Part shown: one piece after another, positions 50,001 to 60,190 of the stretch | How positions within the stretch are numbered: position 1 is the stretch's first letter | How the letters are laid out: every line of letters begins with the position of its first letter | Source: Apodospora peruviana | Lineage: Eukaryota > Ascomycota > Sordariomycetes > Sordariales > Lasiosphaeriaceae | Assembly (NCBI GenBank): GCA_033439685.1 | Contig: JAUEDM010000002.1 | Span: forward strand, 5,394,001-5,458,000 | DNA: 64,000 bases | Direction: 5' to 3' | Notes under the pieces: model-generated | The model's input: the letters and a program-made list of their open reading frames with translations, nothing else | What the model was told of the DNA's origin: nothing | Databases searched by the model: none | Made by a program: the position numbers and the translations under genes

Positions 50001-50930
50001 GGAGGTGGATCATCATCCTCCATTTCATGTGATGGTTGCTGAGACTGCGGTGGGCGGTACGGCCGGTATGACGGGGTCGGCGATGAGGCTCTGAAGCTTG
50101 CTGGAGACGGCGATGGAAATGGTCCGGGTGATGGCGCTCGAAATGGTGCAGGTGATGGTGCTCGATTATATGGTGCTGGAGATGGTGCTATATAAGGAGC
50201 TGAAGACAATGCTCCGTGGTAAAGTGCTGGGGATGGTGCTCTGTGAAATGGTGCCGGAGAAGGTGCTCTATGAAAAGGTGCCGGAGACGATACCATGTTG
50301 TACGGTGCTGGAGATGCCGCTCGCTGTATTGCGGGCGATGGTGCTCGAAAGGGCATCGGGGATGGCGCCCTAGGATTATGCCTAGGAGGCTGAGGTGACG
50401 ATGGATCCCGCCCAGCTCCAACACCAACATCCTGTACGGAATTGTTCGAAGTCTCCCGTGACCGCACGGGAGACCGAGGCACTCCGTCCTTGTACGTCTC
50501 TGGGATCTTAGCAGTGGTATAATGCGGCGCCTTAGCATAAGCCTCGAATGGTCTGCGGAAAGTCTTTGACTTTTGAGGAGTGTTCTTGGGGCTCGGTGTG
50601 TTGCTTCCAGGCATCATCGGGCTGGTCGATCTGCTCGTTGGCCTGAAATTGTCGGGCAGTACCTCGACAAAGTTAGATGGGAACACGCCAATTGCCCTCC
50701 TGTCGCGCCATAACCTCCCCGTCCACCAGGATCCATCGCCCGCGTTTAGACATTCGATGAGGTCGCCCTCAATGAAGCCGAGGTCTCGCTTTGACTGCAA
50801 GTCAAACAGGGTTAGTTTTTTTGCGGACTTCAAACATGGAGTCGAAGATGCGCACCTCTCCTCCCCAAGAATACACCGCCCTCACCCAGCATGGGAACCG
50901 GGTCGGCAATGGCGGTGGTGTCAGAACCAT
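47063..50930 (-). CDS. CYK3: CYK3-like cytokinesis protein: SH3 plus transglutaminase-like domain
   Basis: Two exons, 50930-50856 (75 nt) and 50794-47063, give 1268 residues; the 61 nt intron joins in phase 0 inside the SH3 domain. An N-terminal SH3 domain (about residues 13-70, RFPCWVRAVYSWGGE, then FIEGDLIEC, WWTGRLWRDRRAIGVFPSNFVEV) is followed by a long disordered Ser/Pro/His-rich middle with repeated APSPAPF/Y motifs (about residues 150-260). A transglutaminase-like domain then spans roughly 770-1000. Its conserved places read GCAEEYA (Cys847), NHWWNAV (His890) and WRMMDCC (Asp905), a complete Cys-His-Asp set. Yeast Cyk3 acts at the contractile ring with Hof1/Inn1/Chs2 to promote septum formation and is usually described as a non-catalytic member of this fold. 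The gene is divergent from a SID1-like kinase gene. Confidence 0.9.
50090..50375 (-). repeat. Degenerate APSPAP(F/Y) coding repeat in CYK3
   Basis: About a dozen tandem copies of a degenerate 8-10 codon unit around the motif APSPAPF or APSPAPY, with occasional insertions of HRG and SSA. Part of the disordered linker of the CYK3 protein. Confidence 0.8.
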
Positions 50931-52323
50931 TTTGGCTGGCGAGAGTAGGTGCGGTCGTCCGGGCGCGCAAGTGAGCGAGTCAGTTGACGTAAAGTTGACG
51001 TCGGCTGTCGCTTCGATTTAGTGTCGGGAGCTATGTTGACACTGGCGCCAGGCCGACAAGCTCTCTGCGTCTGGATCTGTAATTGACAAGAAGGAGCTCC
51101 ATACGCAGGGCTGACGGTGACAGGGTAGTTAAAGTTTGAAGTAGACGATGGTCGACGGACGGAAATTGCACGATGGAAAGTGAGTGCGACGGGATTAGTT
51201 CCCCCACAAAATGCGGAGGGACGAGGGAAAACAGCAATGAAGCAGTATTAAGCGAAAGGTATTGGTGATACTCCGTAACGATCATGAACCCAGGTGGGTT
51301 TGCGGTTGGGGTTGCACCTGGCAAGTTGAGTAAAGACTAGCGAGCCTGACAAGAACCAAGGCCAAGGCAGTGAAATGACAAGTGGGTTGACTGTGGTGTT
51401 GAAGCTTTGGGCCTGCCCCGTTGCTTTGCTGTGTGGATCCGCCCTCGGGACCTAAACTGGTTGCGACGGCAACGGCGAGTCGACCCCACTTGCCAGCTCG
51501 AGGAGGGACCGCCCAGTGTTCGTCCAGTCTCGTTACTGCAAGTCTTGGCAAGCGCATGCGAACAGGTACCGCTGGGACCGCAACGGTGTACTGCCATTGG
51601 TCGAAGCTGCTGCGGTGCAGCCGTGTAAAGGCATGCGACAGCGCAACAGCGGAGCACTCCAATGCAGGGCGGTCGCTGGATTTAAGACCGACTCAACCTG
51701 CAGCGCATCGCTGGGACAGACAAACCCGAAGGAAATGTCAGACAGAGACTCGGCTGTCTAAACCGCCATGACATCGACTGCGATTTCCCACAATAAGAAA
51801 AACCACAGCTTCATTTTCGCATGTCCGGAGCATCTTTGCGCAACTTGCAGTCAGGTGCCCCGGCTCCAACGCCCGGTTGGATCCCAAAGACCCAAACCAC
51901 CTGAGCCAGCCCACTTTCAGCTCAAAGTAAACAATGGCCCGTGCCCGCCAGTCCAGCACCCCGACAACCATCACCCCAACTTAGAGCCAGCCTGGGAAGT
52001 TTAATACACTTGACATTACACAGCTTGACCTTGTCTCAGGCTTCACCCGCGACGGCTTCCAGCTCTCTTCATCCAGGGCCTCATCATCGACTCCGTTTTC
52101 CCTCGTCATTTCCCTTGGTCCAAGGCGCCTTCTCCACATTGCCCGTCCGATACATAATAGCTTGGCCTACGATTGCGCTTGCCCACGATCCCGACTCTGC
52201 TACTTCGTCTCCTCCACTCGCCAGCGTCCACCCAAATCTCCGGCGTACCCACAGATCGCACGCCCGCAGTCCGGAACCCTCCACATCAATTATCGTTGGC
52301 GTTTTCCATCACAGACACACAAA
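50931..52323. promoter_or_regulatory. Divergent intergenic region
   Basis: About 1.4 kb between start codons of CYK3 (minus) and the kinase gene (plus). Contains a TACTCCGTA motif at 51269-51277 and pyrimidine-rich stretches just upstream of the kinase start. Promoters and leaders of both genes presumably lie here. No other gene recognised. Confidence 0.5.
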
Positions 52324-54447
52324 ATGGCTGACGAAGGTGTCGCCAGCCACTACCAGGTGCTGGAGGAACTTGGACGTATGTTGCGCTTCTCCTTGCAGTC
52401 ATCGAGACACATTGGCTGACCTTGACGGACAACGCAGGCGGTAGTTTTGGTGTAGTTTACAAGGCCATTGAGAAGGCAACAGGCGAGACAGTTGCCATCA
52501 AACATGTGAGAAATATCGATCCTGCGACACTTCGGACGCCGGTAGCTAAATTAACGTTTGTGCGCCTGTAGATTGATCTCGAATCAAGCGAAGATGATAT
52601 CCAAGAAATTCAACAGGAGATTTCAGTCCTCAGCACATGCGACAGTGTCTTCGTTACTCAGTACAAGGGAAGCTTTCTACGCGGTCACAAGCTATGGATT
52701 GTCATGGAGTACCTCGGGGGAGGATCCTGTCTTGACCTGGTAAGTTGAAAGCACAGCATCCTCATTGCATGCTTCTGCTAACCCCCCGCAGCTCAAACCA
52801 GGGAACTTCAGCGAGCTACACATTGCAGTCATCTGCCGCGAACTCCTGCTGGGCCTCGAATACCTACACGCCGAAGGCAAAATCCACCGCGACATCAAGG
52901 CAGCCAACGTTCTATTGTCTGAAACTGGCAAAGTAAAGCTCGCCGACTTCGGAGTTGCTGCGCAGCTTACCCACATGAAATCGCAACGGAACACATTTGT
53001 CGGAACCCCTTTCTGGATGGCTCCAGAGGTTATCCAGCAGGCTGGCTATGACTTCAAGGCCGATATCTGGTCGCTAGGAATCACAGCCATCGAGCTTGCG
53101 CTGGGTGAGCCACCGCATGCAAACACGCACCCCATGAAGGTCCTATTCCATATCCCAAAGAACCCACCCCCAACGCTCGAGGGAAAGTTCAGCAAAGAGT
53201 TTAAAGATTTTGTCGCCCAGTGTCTAGTGAAGGACCCCGAGAACCGACCAACTGCCAAAGAACTACTCAAGCATCGGTTTATCCGATCGGCCGGCAAGAT
53301 TGAGGCGCTGCAGGAGTTGATCGCTCGAAAGCAGATGTGGGATGCCAAGCAGGACCGCGTGAAGCTTCCCGTTTTCTACCAGGAGACCCTCCACACGATT
53401 TCCCCCAAGGACGAGTCTGACGAATGGGTCTTCGATACGGTGAGGTCTGTTGTGCTTCCTAAGAAAGGTACTGTCAGGTCACGGAAGCCGTCCCCCGCTT
53501 TTGCTGTCGAGGACGCTATGCGAAAGCTGGATGTCAAGGACGGCCCTCTCCAACCCTCTACACCCGGAACCGTTAGAAAATCGACGGTTCGAAGGCAACC
53601 TTCTGCTGCGCACCAGAGCTCAGTACGCCGAGTCTCAAACGGCTCCCCTAGAGCTTCTATTGCGCCCAAGCGACCTCTGCAGCCCGATATGTCATTCGGA
53701 AACTCGGGATCGACTATGCGTCTGTTCCGGCGAGTGCCTTCTGACGGCTGCAATTCCGAGTGGTCGATACCATCTCAGGAACCCAGGTCAAATGAAAATC
53801 AACCACCGGCTTCTCACCATGCCCCAGCTGAGCCAACCAGCAAGGAGGGACTATTGGGTCGTCGGCTGTACAACAAGGCTCTGGAACCTTCTCTGGAGGA
53901 ACTGCACGCGCAGACGGCTACCTCGACCAAGAGGGAGGCACTCGCAAACCTCTCAGATGCATTCGCGCATCTTAACGCTGTTGATCCAGAAGGCACCTAC
54001 CATGTCTTCCGAAATCTCATGTCAGCCGTGTCGCAGGACAGCAGGCTAAGTGCGGCGCTGCTGCAACATAATATCCAACTCCCACCGCCGAAAACGCCCC
54101 TCGATGGCACTCCACGAGGAACCGTGGTGATCAAAAGCCGTGTCCCCGCCACGCCGACGCCCATAAGCCCGACGAAACTGGTTATGAGCCAGGAGAACCC
54201 GCACTTGATGAGCCATCGCCGGAAGTGGAGCACCGTGCCTGGTGATGCGGGCAACGCGGTCACAAGGTCTCCTGAGAAGGAGCGAGACCGTGAGCAGCGT
54301 GACCGTGAGAAGATGGCCCTGGAGGCCAAGTATCCGGGGCGCAATGCGGTGCCTGGCATGGAACATTGCAAGGCACTTTCGGATTTGTTGTATGCGAGGT
54401 GGACGGACGGACTTCGCGCGCGCTGGGGCGCTGTGGGTGGTGTTTGA
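52324..54447 (+). CDS. Ste20/GCK-III family protein kinase, SID1-like
   Basis: Four exons, 52324-52375, 52438-52505, 52572-52739 and 52792-54447, give 647 residues; all joins keep phase. The kinase domain is N-terminal (about residues 10-270): glycine loop GRGSFG (18-22 area), catalytic lysine K39 in TVAIKH, catalytic loop IHRDIKAAN with Asp130, DFG Asp148, activation-loop threonines in NTFVGTPFW (about T164, T168) and APE. The sequence matches the germinal-centre kinase III group, with closest likeness to fission-yeast Sid1 and related fungal kinases (Don3, MST-1 type), which work in the septation initiation network. The C-terminal half is a disordered region and a conserved helical end. The kinase looks active: all key residues are present. 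Which fungal GCK orthologue this is needs a tree. Confidence 0.85.
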
Positions 54448-55254
54448 GACTCATCCACCTATTTCTTGAGTTTTGAGCGTTGGTGTTGTGCGATAAGGTT
54501 TTGTTACTGAGTTTTTGAGCGGGCGAGAAATGTGGTCGTTGTTATGCCTTGCGTCTTTCCTCGCTAGGTGGGCGAGGTTGAACGCTCATGACGCTGACGA
54601 CCTTTTCTTTTCTTCACTGCGCCGGGAGATCTGTTTGTTGCATGCAAGAATTTGCAATGTGGCTTCCTATCATCATTGTCTTATCATTATCTCCGGTTTT
54701 GGTTTCCGGTTGGAGTTCTCTGCATTTTCTTCTTTCTTGGAGTTTACTTTTAATGCCATTAAAAGGTGGGGCTGGAGTTCGGACTGGGTCTCGTCTTTTT
54801 CGTCGCCGTGGCTGTGTGGGAGGTGGCTCTGTATCTAATATCGTGCGTGCGGATATGAAGAAGAAGAGGACGACAGAATTAGTACAAGAATAAGTGGAGG
54901 GAAGAAAGATAGGTGGGTATATAAATGATGGACGGACACCTAGGCTGGTAGATAAGGTGTTTGCTGTGCGTCCTGTCCCGTCTTGATGAACGTGTAACCT
55001 TAAGGGTGTCGACTTACACGGGAGTTATGAAGTAGCTTAATAAACGAAAGAGCACACACACCCTGGATGACAGTCAGAAGCCCTGTGTATGGAAAAGAAC
55101 GTAGGAATATAGGACAGAACTCAGGCTACGTGAGGTACATCGCATACTGCATACTGACGGTATGGTGAAAAGAGAAAGCCACTGAGAGAAACCAAAAAGA
55201 GAATTCAACTTCCTCAAGAAGGTTCAGAAAGAATGAGATAACTGTTGTATTATG
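54448..55254. other. Kinase 3' region
   Basis: Downstream of the kinase stop codon; T-rich, with no frame resembling a known family. A five-base T run on the minus strand at 55194-55198 is the first possible Pol III stop for the nearby tRNA gene. Confidence 0.5.
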
Positions 55255-55347
55255 TGCGGTTTATGTGGATCGAACACATGACCTTCAGATTGTTGTTACC
55301 GAAGTGTTGACTTCAGTCTGACGCTCTCCCAACTGAGCTAAACCCGC
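55255..55347 (-). tRNA. tRNA-Phe (GAA), with 20 nt intron, copy 1
   Basis: Minus strand: acceptor GCGGGTT, TA, D arm GCTC-AGTTGGGA-GAGC, anticodon stem TCAGA/TCTGA, loop CTGAAG-A with anticodon GAA, variable loop AGGTC, T arm ATGTG-TTCGATC-CACAT, then AAACCGC and discriminator A. The mature length is 73 nt. The intron occupies 55291-55310, inserted after the purine next to the anticodon, the normal position for tRNA introns. A- and B-box promoter sequences are intact. Pair 5-68 in the acceptor stem is G-A rather than Watson-Crick. The same mismatch occurs in copy 2. Confidence 0.93.
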
Positions 55348-55519
55348 CGCCGTCTGTTTGTTGGTACGGATATTGGATCTTTTCCATATTATGGATTTGG
55401 ATACAGGGAGGTGGAGTTGTCAAAAGGTAAGAAAACTACCTCCAAGGCAGTTTCTGTTTACGCGGAGAGAAGGGCCAAAAATCAAACTCACTTCGAATGT
55501 GAAGGAGATATGGTAATGA
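55348..55519. other. Spacer between the two tRNA-Phe genes
   Basis: 172 bp spacer. A run of five A residues on the plus strand (TTTTT on the minus strand) at 55477-55481 is a likely Pol III terminator for copy 2. Confidence 0.5.
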
Positions 55520-55610
55520 TGCGGTTTATGTGGATCGAACACATGACCTTCAGATTATTTGAACAGAAGTGGACTTCAGTCTGACGCTCTCCCAACTGAG
55601 CTAAACCCGC
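55520..55610 (-). tRNA. tRNA-Phe (GAA), with 18 nt intron, copy 2
   Basis: The mature sequence is identical to copy 1 (73 nt, anticodon GAA), including the G5-A68 acceptor mismatch. The intron, at 55556-55573, is 18 nt and unrelated in sequence to the 20 nt intron of copy 1. Tandem duplication with rapid intron divergence or conversion of exon parts explains this. A possible terminator lies about 40 nt downstream on the minus strand. Confidence 0.93.
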
Positions 55611-55915
55611 TTGCTTGATTAGATGCCTGGATGGTGTTGATGTTGGCTTGATGAATCGTGTGAGCTCCACTGTGTTATCGGTTGGACAAGGGTGGATAGA
55701 TTGTTCATCAGTTTGTTGGGTGGGATGTGCCCTGCTCGGAGTTGACGATGTTCGCCATGGGAAAGATGGTCGAAACTGATTGGGGTCATCTCTTGAGAGA
55801 CACCGAGAGGGTCACAGAGCAACTACGCAGCATTAGAGAGATGCTTTGTCACTGATATATTGGTGAGGTAGTATACTGACGGCCCCCATTCCTCGGCCGT
55901 CGAGTAAGGTAGCCA
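55611..55915. other. Spacer between tRNA-Phe copy 2 and carrier gene
   Basis: Upstream of the tRNA gene and downstream of the FLX1-like gene stop codon, both minus strand. No recognisable feature. Confidence 0.5.
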
Positions 55916-56994
55916 TCACCGCGGTAAATACAAATAATACTTCACATTCTCATACACCAAGAACGTTACCCACGTCGCCGGCAGGACCCTTATCACACCC
56001 GGCACCATGCCTCTATAGAACCCCCGGGCGCCTTCCTCCCGCCACAGCTGCCTGACCACGCCCCTAGCACCCTTACCAAACCGCTCCTCAGCGTCATAGT
56101 TCTGCAACCGGCTGCGCAGCACCTGCAGCGGATAGGTGATAACGCCAGCCACCAGCTTGGATACCGTGGACAGGACGATCGTCGCCTCGTTCGACACGGA
56201 TTCATTATCTCCACTCTTCAGAGTCTGATGCCTCTTCCGGTCCCGACGCTTCAGGTACATCCGCCTAGCAGGATCATACACGGCAAACTGCACGGCGCCG
56301 TGACTGACAGCCAACATGCCCACCCCGAGACCGCGGTAGAAGCCCAGTACCCCTTCCTCGCGGAACAGGCGCACCGCGCCGGACCACATGCTCGGGTACG
56401 CGCCAGCGGCGGAGCGGTCGGAGGAGAGCATGCGCGTCTTGATGACCCATATCGGGTTGGTGATAACCTGCGTCGCGACGCCGGCGGCGAGCGAAGCGGC
56501 GAAAAAGTCGGCCGGCTCGAGGGAGGCCGTGGCGGCCGCCGTACCCCTCGGTTCCGGGGATGACGGCTTGAGGGGAGGCTGCTTAAGGAGCGCGATGGCG
56601 CGCTCGGCGCGGGACTTGAAGAAGAAGAAGGATGCCCAGCTGGTGGCGTTTCCCATAAGATTTGGGGTCAGGCCGCGGTAGAGCGCGGCGATGGGCCGTT
56701 CGGTCTGCCACAAAGATTTGATGACCGAGACGGTTGTCAGGCGCGCCTGCGCCGTTGCTGAGGAAGGCGTTGTACCGGTACGGTGGACTTAAACCGTGTG
56801 GTTAGTAAGGGGAAAAAAGTCGATGAGGTTATTCGTATTTTATGAGTGTGCTCACTTTGCATCCGGGTCTTGACAATATCGAGCGGGTGCACAATCAGAG
56901 TGGCCATGGACCCGGCCGAGAGACCGGCGACCATCTCAACCACGGACCGGGAAAGGCGTCCGTGTCCGCCGCCCGCATCGCTAGATTCCATCAT
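55916..56994 (-). CDS. FLX1: Mitochondrial carrier, FLX1-like FAD/folate type
   Basis: Two exons, 56994-56856 and 56787-55916 (68 nt intron), give 336 residues. Three mitochondrial carrier repeats are visible through their signature motifs: HPLDIVKTRM (repeat 1, residues about 36-45), NPIWVIKTRM (repeat 2) and YPLQVLRSRLQ (repeat 3). The W in the PIW form of repeat 2 and the RGLTPNLMGNATSWASFFFFKS segment are typical of the FAD/folate/NAD carrier subgroup, to which yeast Flx1 belongs. The protein sits in the inner mitochondrial membrane; FLX1 is linked to FAD exchange. Start is at the first ATG of two adjacent Met codons. The 3' splice site is AAG, preceded by a perfect TACTAAC branch site, which is uncommon. 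Confidence 0.87.
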
Positions 56995-58443
56995 GGAGAC
57001 GTCTACTTGTGGTTCGCTACATCATATCGTACATGCGCTATGTGGAATGCATAGCGGTTGCCGGTGTGTTGGCGCGTGTGAGAGTTTATCTGAAGAGCGG
57101 CTTTGAGATGACGCAAGGGTTTGAAGTTCAAGTTGAGACAAGATAAAAAAAAATATAGGGGAGTTTCGGCCGAGTAAGGCCGAGGGAACCCGAGTCGCGA
57201 CTGCGGTTTTTTTGGGTATTATAAAATGGCCATTCAAAGCAACTATATCACCAGCGAGGCCATAACCATTGTCGTCATGATGTTTGTAGAGAGTCTTCCA
57301 TTATTATAGTACAGTCATGTCATGGTGGTATTTCGCAGGCTTTTGCCCATCATCCCACTGGCGCCGAACACCTACTGAACCCATGTGTTTTGGGAGCTAG
57401 CGCACCACTCTTGGTTTTCCATCCAGAGTGCAATTCTCCTTATAAATCGTACATCTTTAACACGCTAGTATTATTGTATCCTTCCCCATGATCCCTTGCA
57501 GTTTTGAGCACCTAAGAAAGGGGCGAGAGGAGGCTGTGATCGTTAGCTAGGAACTGGCAGCAGGCGGCTGTAATCGGACGTACTGGATAAGATGGGGCCG
57601 GGGCTCGCTCCGTGTGTATCCTGTTATTGACGGATCAGTATACTGCGTCTTCTGGTTTCCGGTGAAGCTTCGTTGTGACTGTCGCATACCAAGGTAGAGA
57701 ATCAAAGGAATATAGCCACTACAATTGCGCGTTGGTTAGCAATCTGCCCCGGCAGATGGTAGGTATTGGAATCTTTGTACGAACTAATGGATTGCAACTC
57801 GCGAGACCTCGATGAGACGGCCGATGCGCTCCTGGACAACCTGTTAGTTGCCAACCTCCTGACATGCAACCAGAGGCTGATTGCGCACCTTGGACTCTTC
57901 GGAGAGGGCGATCATCTTGATTTATGCTTTCGCGACAAAGTAAAAGCTGTGAGCCTTGTAAGTAAATCGCTTGAAGAAGTCGCTACTTGTTGTAGGGTCT
58001 CTACCAGCGGGCGTCGTAAGTGTGTTGAGATTGTTTGGCTCGTTGCAGCGGATGGCGATGGAGATGGAGCATCATTCAAGGCTTGAAGTTCAATCGGCCA
58101 CTGACAGGGGACGTTTTTCGCGAGCTTTGTCCACCAGCCACTTTTCACTTCCAGCCACAATATGGAAGTGTGGCTGTAAATTTATCAGTCCCTCGCCCGA
58201 ACCTCGCTCTGTTTTAGGCCCTATTTGCACCGGCTGGTATTCCGTACCTGTCCCAAAAGTTTGTTTGCATCACACCGATACGAAAGAAGCTCAGGTACAA
58301 CATTTTCAACTTTACCAACATCTTACAGCATAACACCGCTAGTAAACAAAAGGCACAACACAACAAATAGGATATAGACCATTCTTTTGGAGCTTTCGTC
58401 CGGTACAGCGAGTTGGGTGCAGCAAAGCTGCTGGTGATCCAAC
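56995..58443. promoter_or_regulatory. Divergent region upstream of FLX1 and HSH49
   Basis: About 1.45 kb between the divergent start codons. A plus-strand frame of 100 codons from ATG 57787 to 58086 has a coding-like first half (MDCNSRDLDETADALLDNLL) rich in Leu and Asp, but no family match. I treat it as doubtful. Promoters for both genes presumably lie here. Confidence 0.4.
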
Positions 58444-59740
58444 ATGTCGAAGCACTGGTAAGTCGCCATTCTCTTTTCGCAGAAGCTGCACACATCGCCA
58501 GCTAACAAGCCGCCGTAGGGAGCAGAACAAGGACGCGACCGTCTATGTCGGCAACATCGATGAACGCTTCAGTCAGGAGCTCTTGAGTGAGCTCATGACC
58601 CAAGTTGGCCCCGTCCGCCAGGTGCACATGCCACAGGATCGAGTCTCTCAAACACACCAAGGTTACGGCTTCGTCGAGTTTGATACGCCTGCGTCGGCCG
58701 AGTACGCAGCCAAGGTTCTTAATGGCATCCGTGTGTGGGGCAAACCGATCCGCGTTAATAAAGCGAGCGCCGACAAGCAAAAGTCGGTCGACATCGGCGC
58801 GGAGCTATTCATCAACAACCTCGACCCCCAGGTCGACGAGAAGATCCTCTACGACACCTTCAGCCAGTTCGGCGGGATCCTCCGGCAGCCCAACATCATT
58901 CGCGACGAAAACAACATGTCCAAAGGATACGGTTTCGTTAGCTTTGACTCTTTCGAAGCCAGCGATGCCGCGCGTGCCACCATGAATGGGCAGTACCTTC
59001 TCAGCAAGTCCATCACGGTCGAGTACGCCTACAAGAAGGACGGCAAGGGAGAGCGACACGGTGACGAAGCCGAGCGCAAGCTGGCGGCCGAGGGAAAGAA
59101 GCACAACATTATTCCCGAGCAACAACAACTGCCACCTGCTTTCCACATGTCAGGACCTACCGCAACCCCGAGCACCCCTGCCGTCGTTCCAGTCATCGAG
59201 CCGACATCAGCAATCGTCCCTCCTGGCGCTGTCCCTCCGGTTCTCCCTCTGGGCATGCCCGGCGTGCCTACCCCAAACTATCCCGTCGTTCCTCCAGGTA
59301 TTCCTCAGGGTCCTCCAGCAATGAATCGCGGTGCTCCCCCTCCTCCTTTTGGTGCCATGCCACAGGGCGGCGGTCGGATGCTTGGCATGCCTGCGGCCGG
59401 TCTTCCGATTGGACACGGTCTTCCCCCGCCTCCTCCCGCGGGTCTGCCTGCGCGGCCCCCTGCTAGCCACGCTGGCTTCGGAGCTTCTGTCAGCGACTTC
59501 CATCCCGGTGGCTCATCTTTCCGGGGCGGTCCCCCTGGTGGACCTCCTGGACCCGCCGGCGGACCCCCAGTTTCTGCCGCACCGCCGGCCATGTATCCGG
59601 GTGTGCCTGTTCCTGGTGGCTTTCCTGGCGGCCCTCCTCCTGGCGCGCCGATGCCTCCGGGCTTCATGCCACCGCCGACCGGTGCGCCGCAAGGGTTCCT
59701 CCCTCCCCAGGGGCCACCTAATGGTTATGGCCGCCGTTAG
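58444..59740 (+). CDS. HSH49: Splicing factor 3B subunit 4, Hsh49-like
   Basis: Two exons, 58444-58457 (14 nt) and 58519-59740 (61 nt intron with GCTAAC branch site), give 411 residues. Two RNA-recognition motifs stand in tandem: RRM1 with VYVGNI (RNP2, residues 13-18) and GYGFVEF (RNP1), and RRM2 with LFINNL and GYGFVSF. They are followed by a Pro/Gly-rich tail ending GYGRR. This is the SF3B4/Hsh49 architecture; the protein binds pre-mRNA upstream of the branch site within the U2 snRNP SF3b complex. The two RRM spacing is typical and the tail is the usual low-complexity kind. The TAG stop at 59738-59740 is followed by 129 in-frame open codons (see separate feature). The downstream neighbour, CBP80, is convergent. 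Confidence 0.92.
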
Positions 59741-60130
59741 AGACGCGAACCGGATGGCGACGACCATGGTAATCCGCCACACCCACCACAACACGGACCT
59801 GTAAAGCTTTCCCAGGCCGACGGCAAACTTCGACCGCTGGCGGAGGTTTTAGACCATACTGACGCCGGTGACCCCATGGATGTCAGTGTCCATCACTTCA
59901 ACCCGCACGGCAACCGAACGGCGCGGAGGACGAAGTGGAAGAGTAAGGGCCGCTGCACAGTTTGCGGTAGCAAGAACCATTGGGCTCCCGACTGCAGCAT
60001 GGCAGGTGCTTCAACGCAGAAGAGGAAGTGGAGGAGGGAGGGCCGCTGCACAGTTTGCGGTAGCAAGGACCAATGTGCTTCCGACTGCAGCAAGGCAGGT
60101 GCTTCAACGTTACGAATAAACAAGAACTAA
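59741..60130 (+). other. In-frame open extension after HSH49 stop with two zinc-knuckle modules
   Basis: From the base after the HSH49 TAG, 129 codons stay open in the same frame to a TAA at 60128-60130. The first part is Asp/Pro/His-rich, then two 31-codon tandem modules each start KW(K/R)xxGRCTVCGSK. Module 1 fits the CCHC knuckle C-x2-C-x4-H-x4-C (codons at 59954, 59963, 59978 and 59993). Module 2 keeps the three cysteines but has Gln (CAA, 60071-60073) where His should be. The first ATG in this frame is at 59876, which would give 84 residues, so a separate small gene is possible. Readthrough of the TAG, a separate gene and decaying coding DNA are all open. An AATAAA at 60115-60120 could be the polyadenylation signal of HSH49. 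Confidence 0.5.
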
Positions 60131-60190
60131 GACGCAGACCGGATGGTGGTGTCGACCATGGTTATCCCCTACACCCACCACAACGTGAAT
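59742..60190 (+). repeat. Direct repeat pair around the zinc-knuckle region
   Basis: 59742-59800 (starting GACGCGAACCGGATGG) is repeated at about 80 percent identity at 60131-60190 (starting GACGCAGACCGGATGG), 389 bp apart. In the second copy the same peptide motif (RRRPDGGVDHGYPLHPPQ) continues in another frame than the knuckles, to a stop near 60258. A second, nested duplication of 93 bp (59933-60025 and 60026 onward) makes the two knuckle modules. Confidence 0.8.

Noticed and set aside
50795..50833. Alternative CYK3 start within the intron (MKSAKKLTLFDLQ)
   Set aside because: This start would lose the N-terminal beta strand of the SH3 domain; splicing from the 75 nt exon restores the conserved RFPCWVRAVYSWGGE.
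57787..58086. 100-codon frame upstream of HSH49 starting MDCNSRDLDETADALL
   Set aside because: The first half looks coding-like but no family is recognised and the second half is low in coding character; it lies within the probable promoter region.
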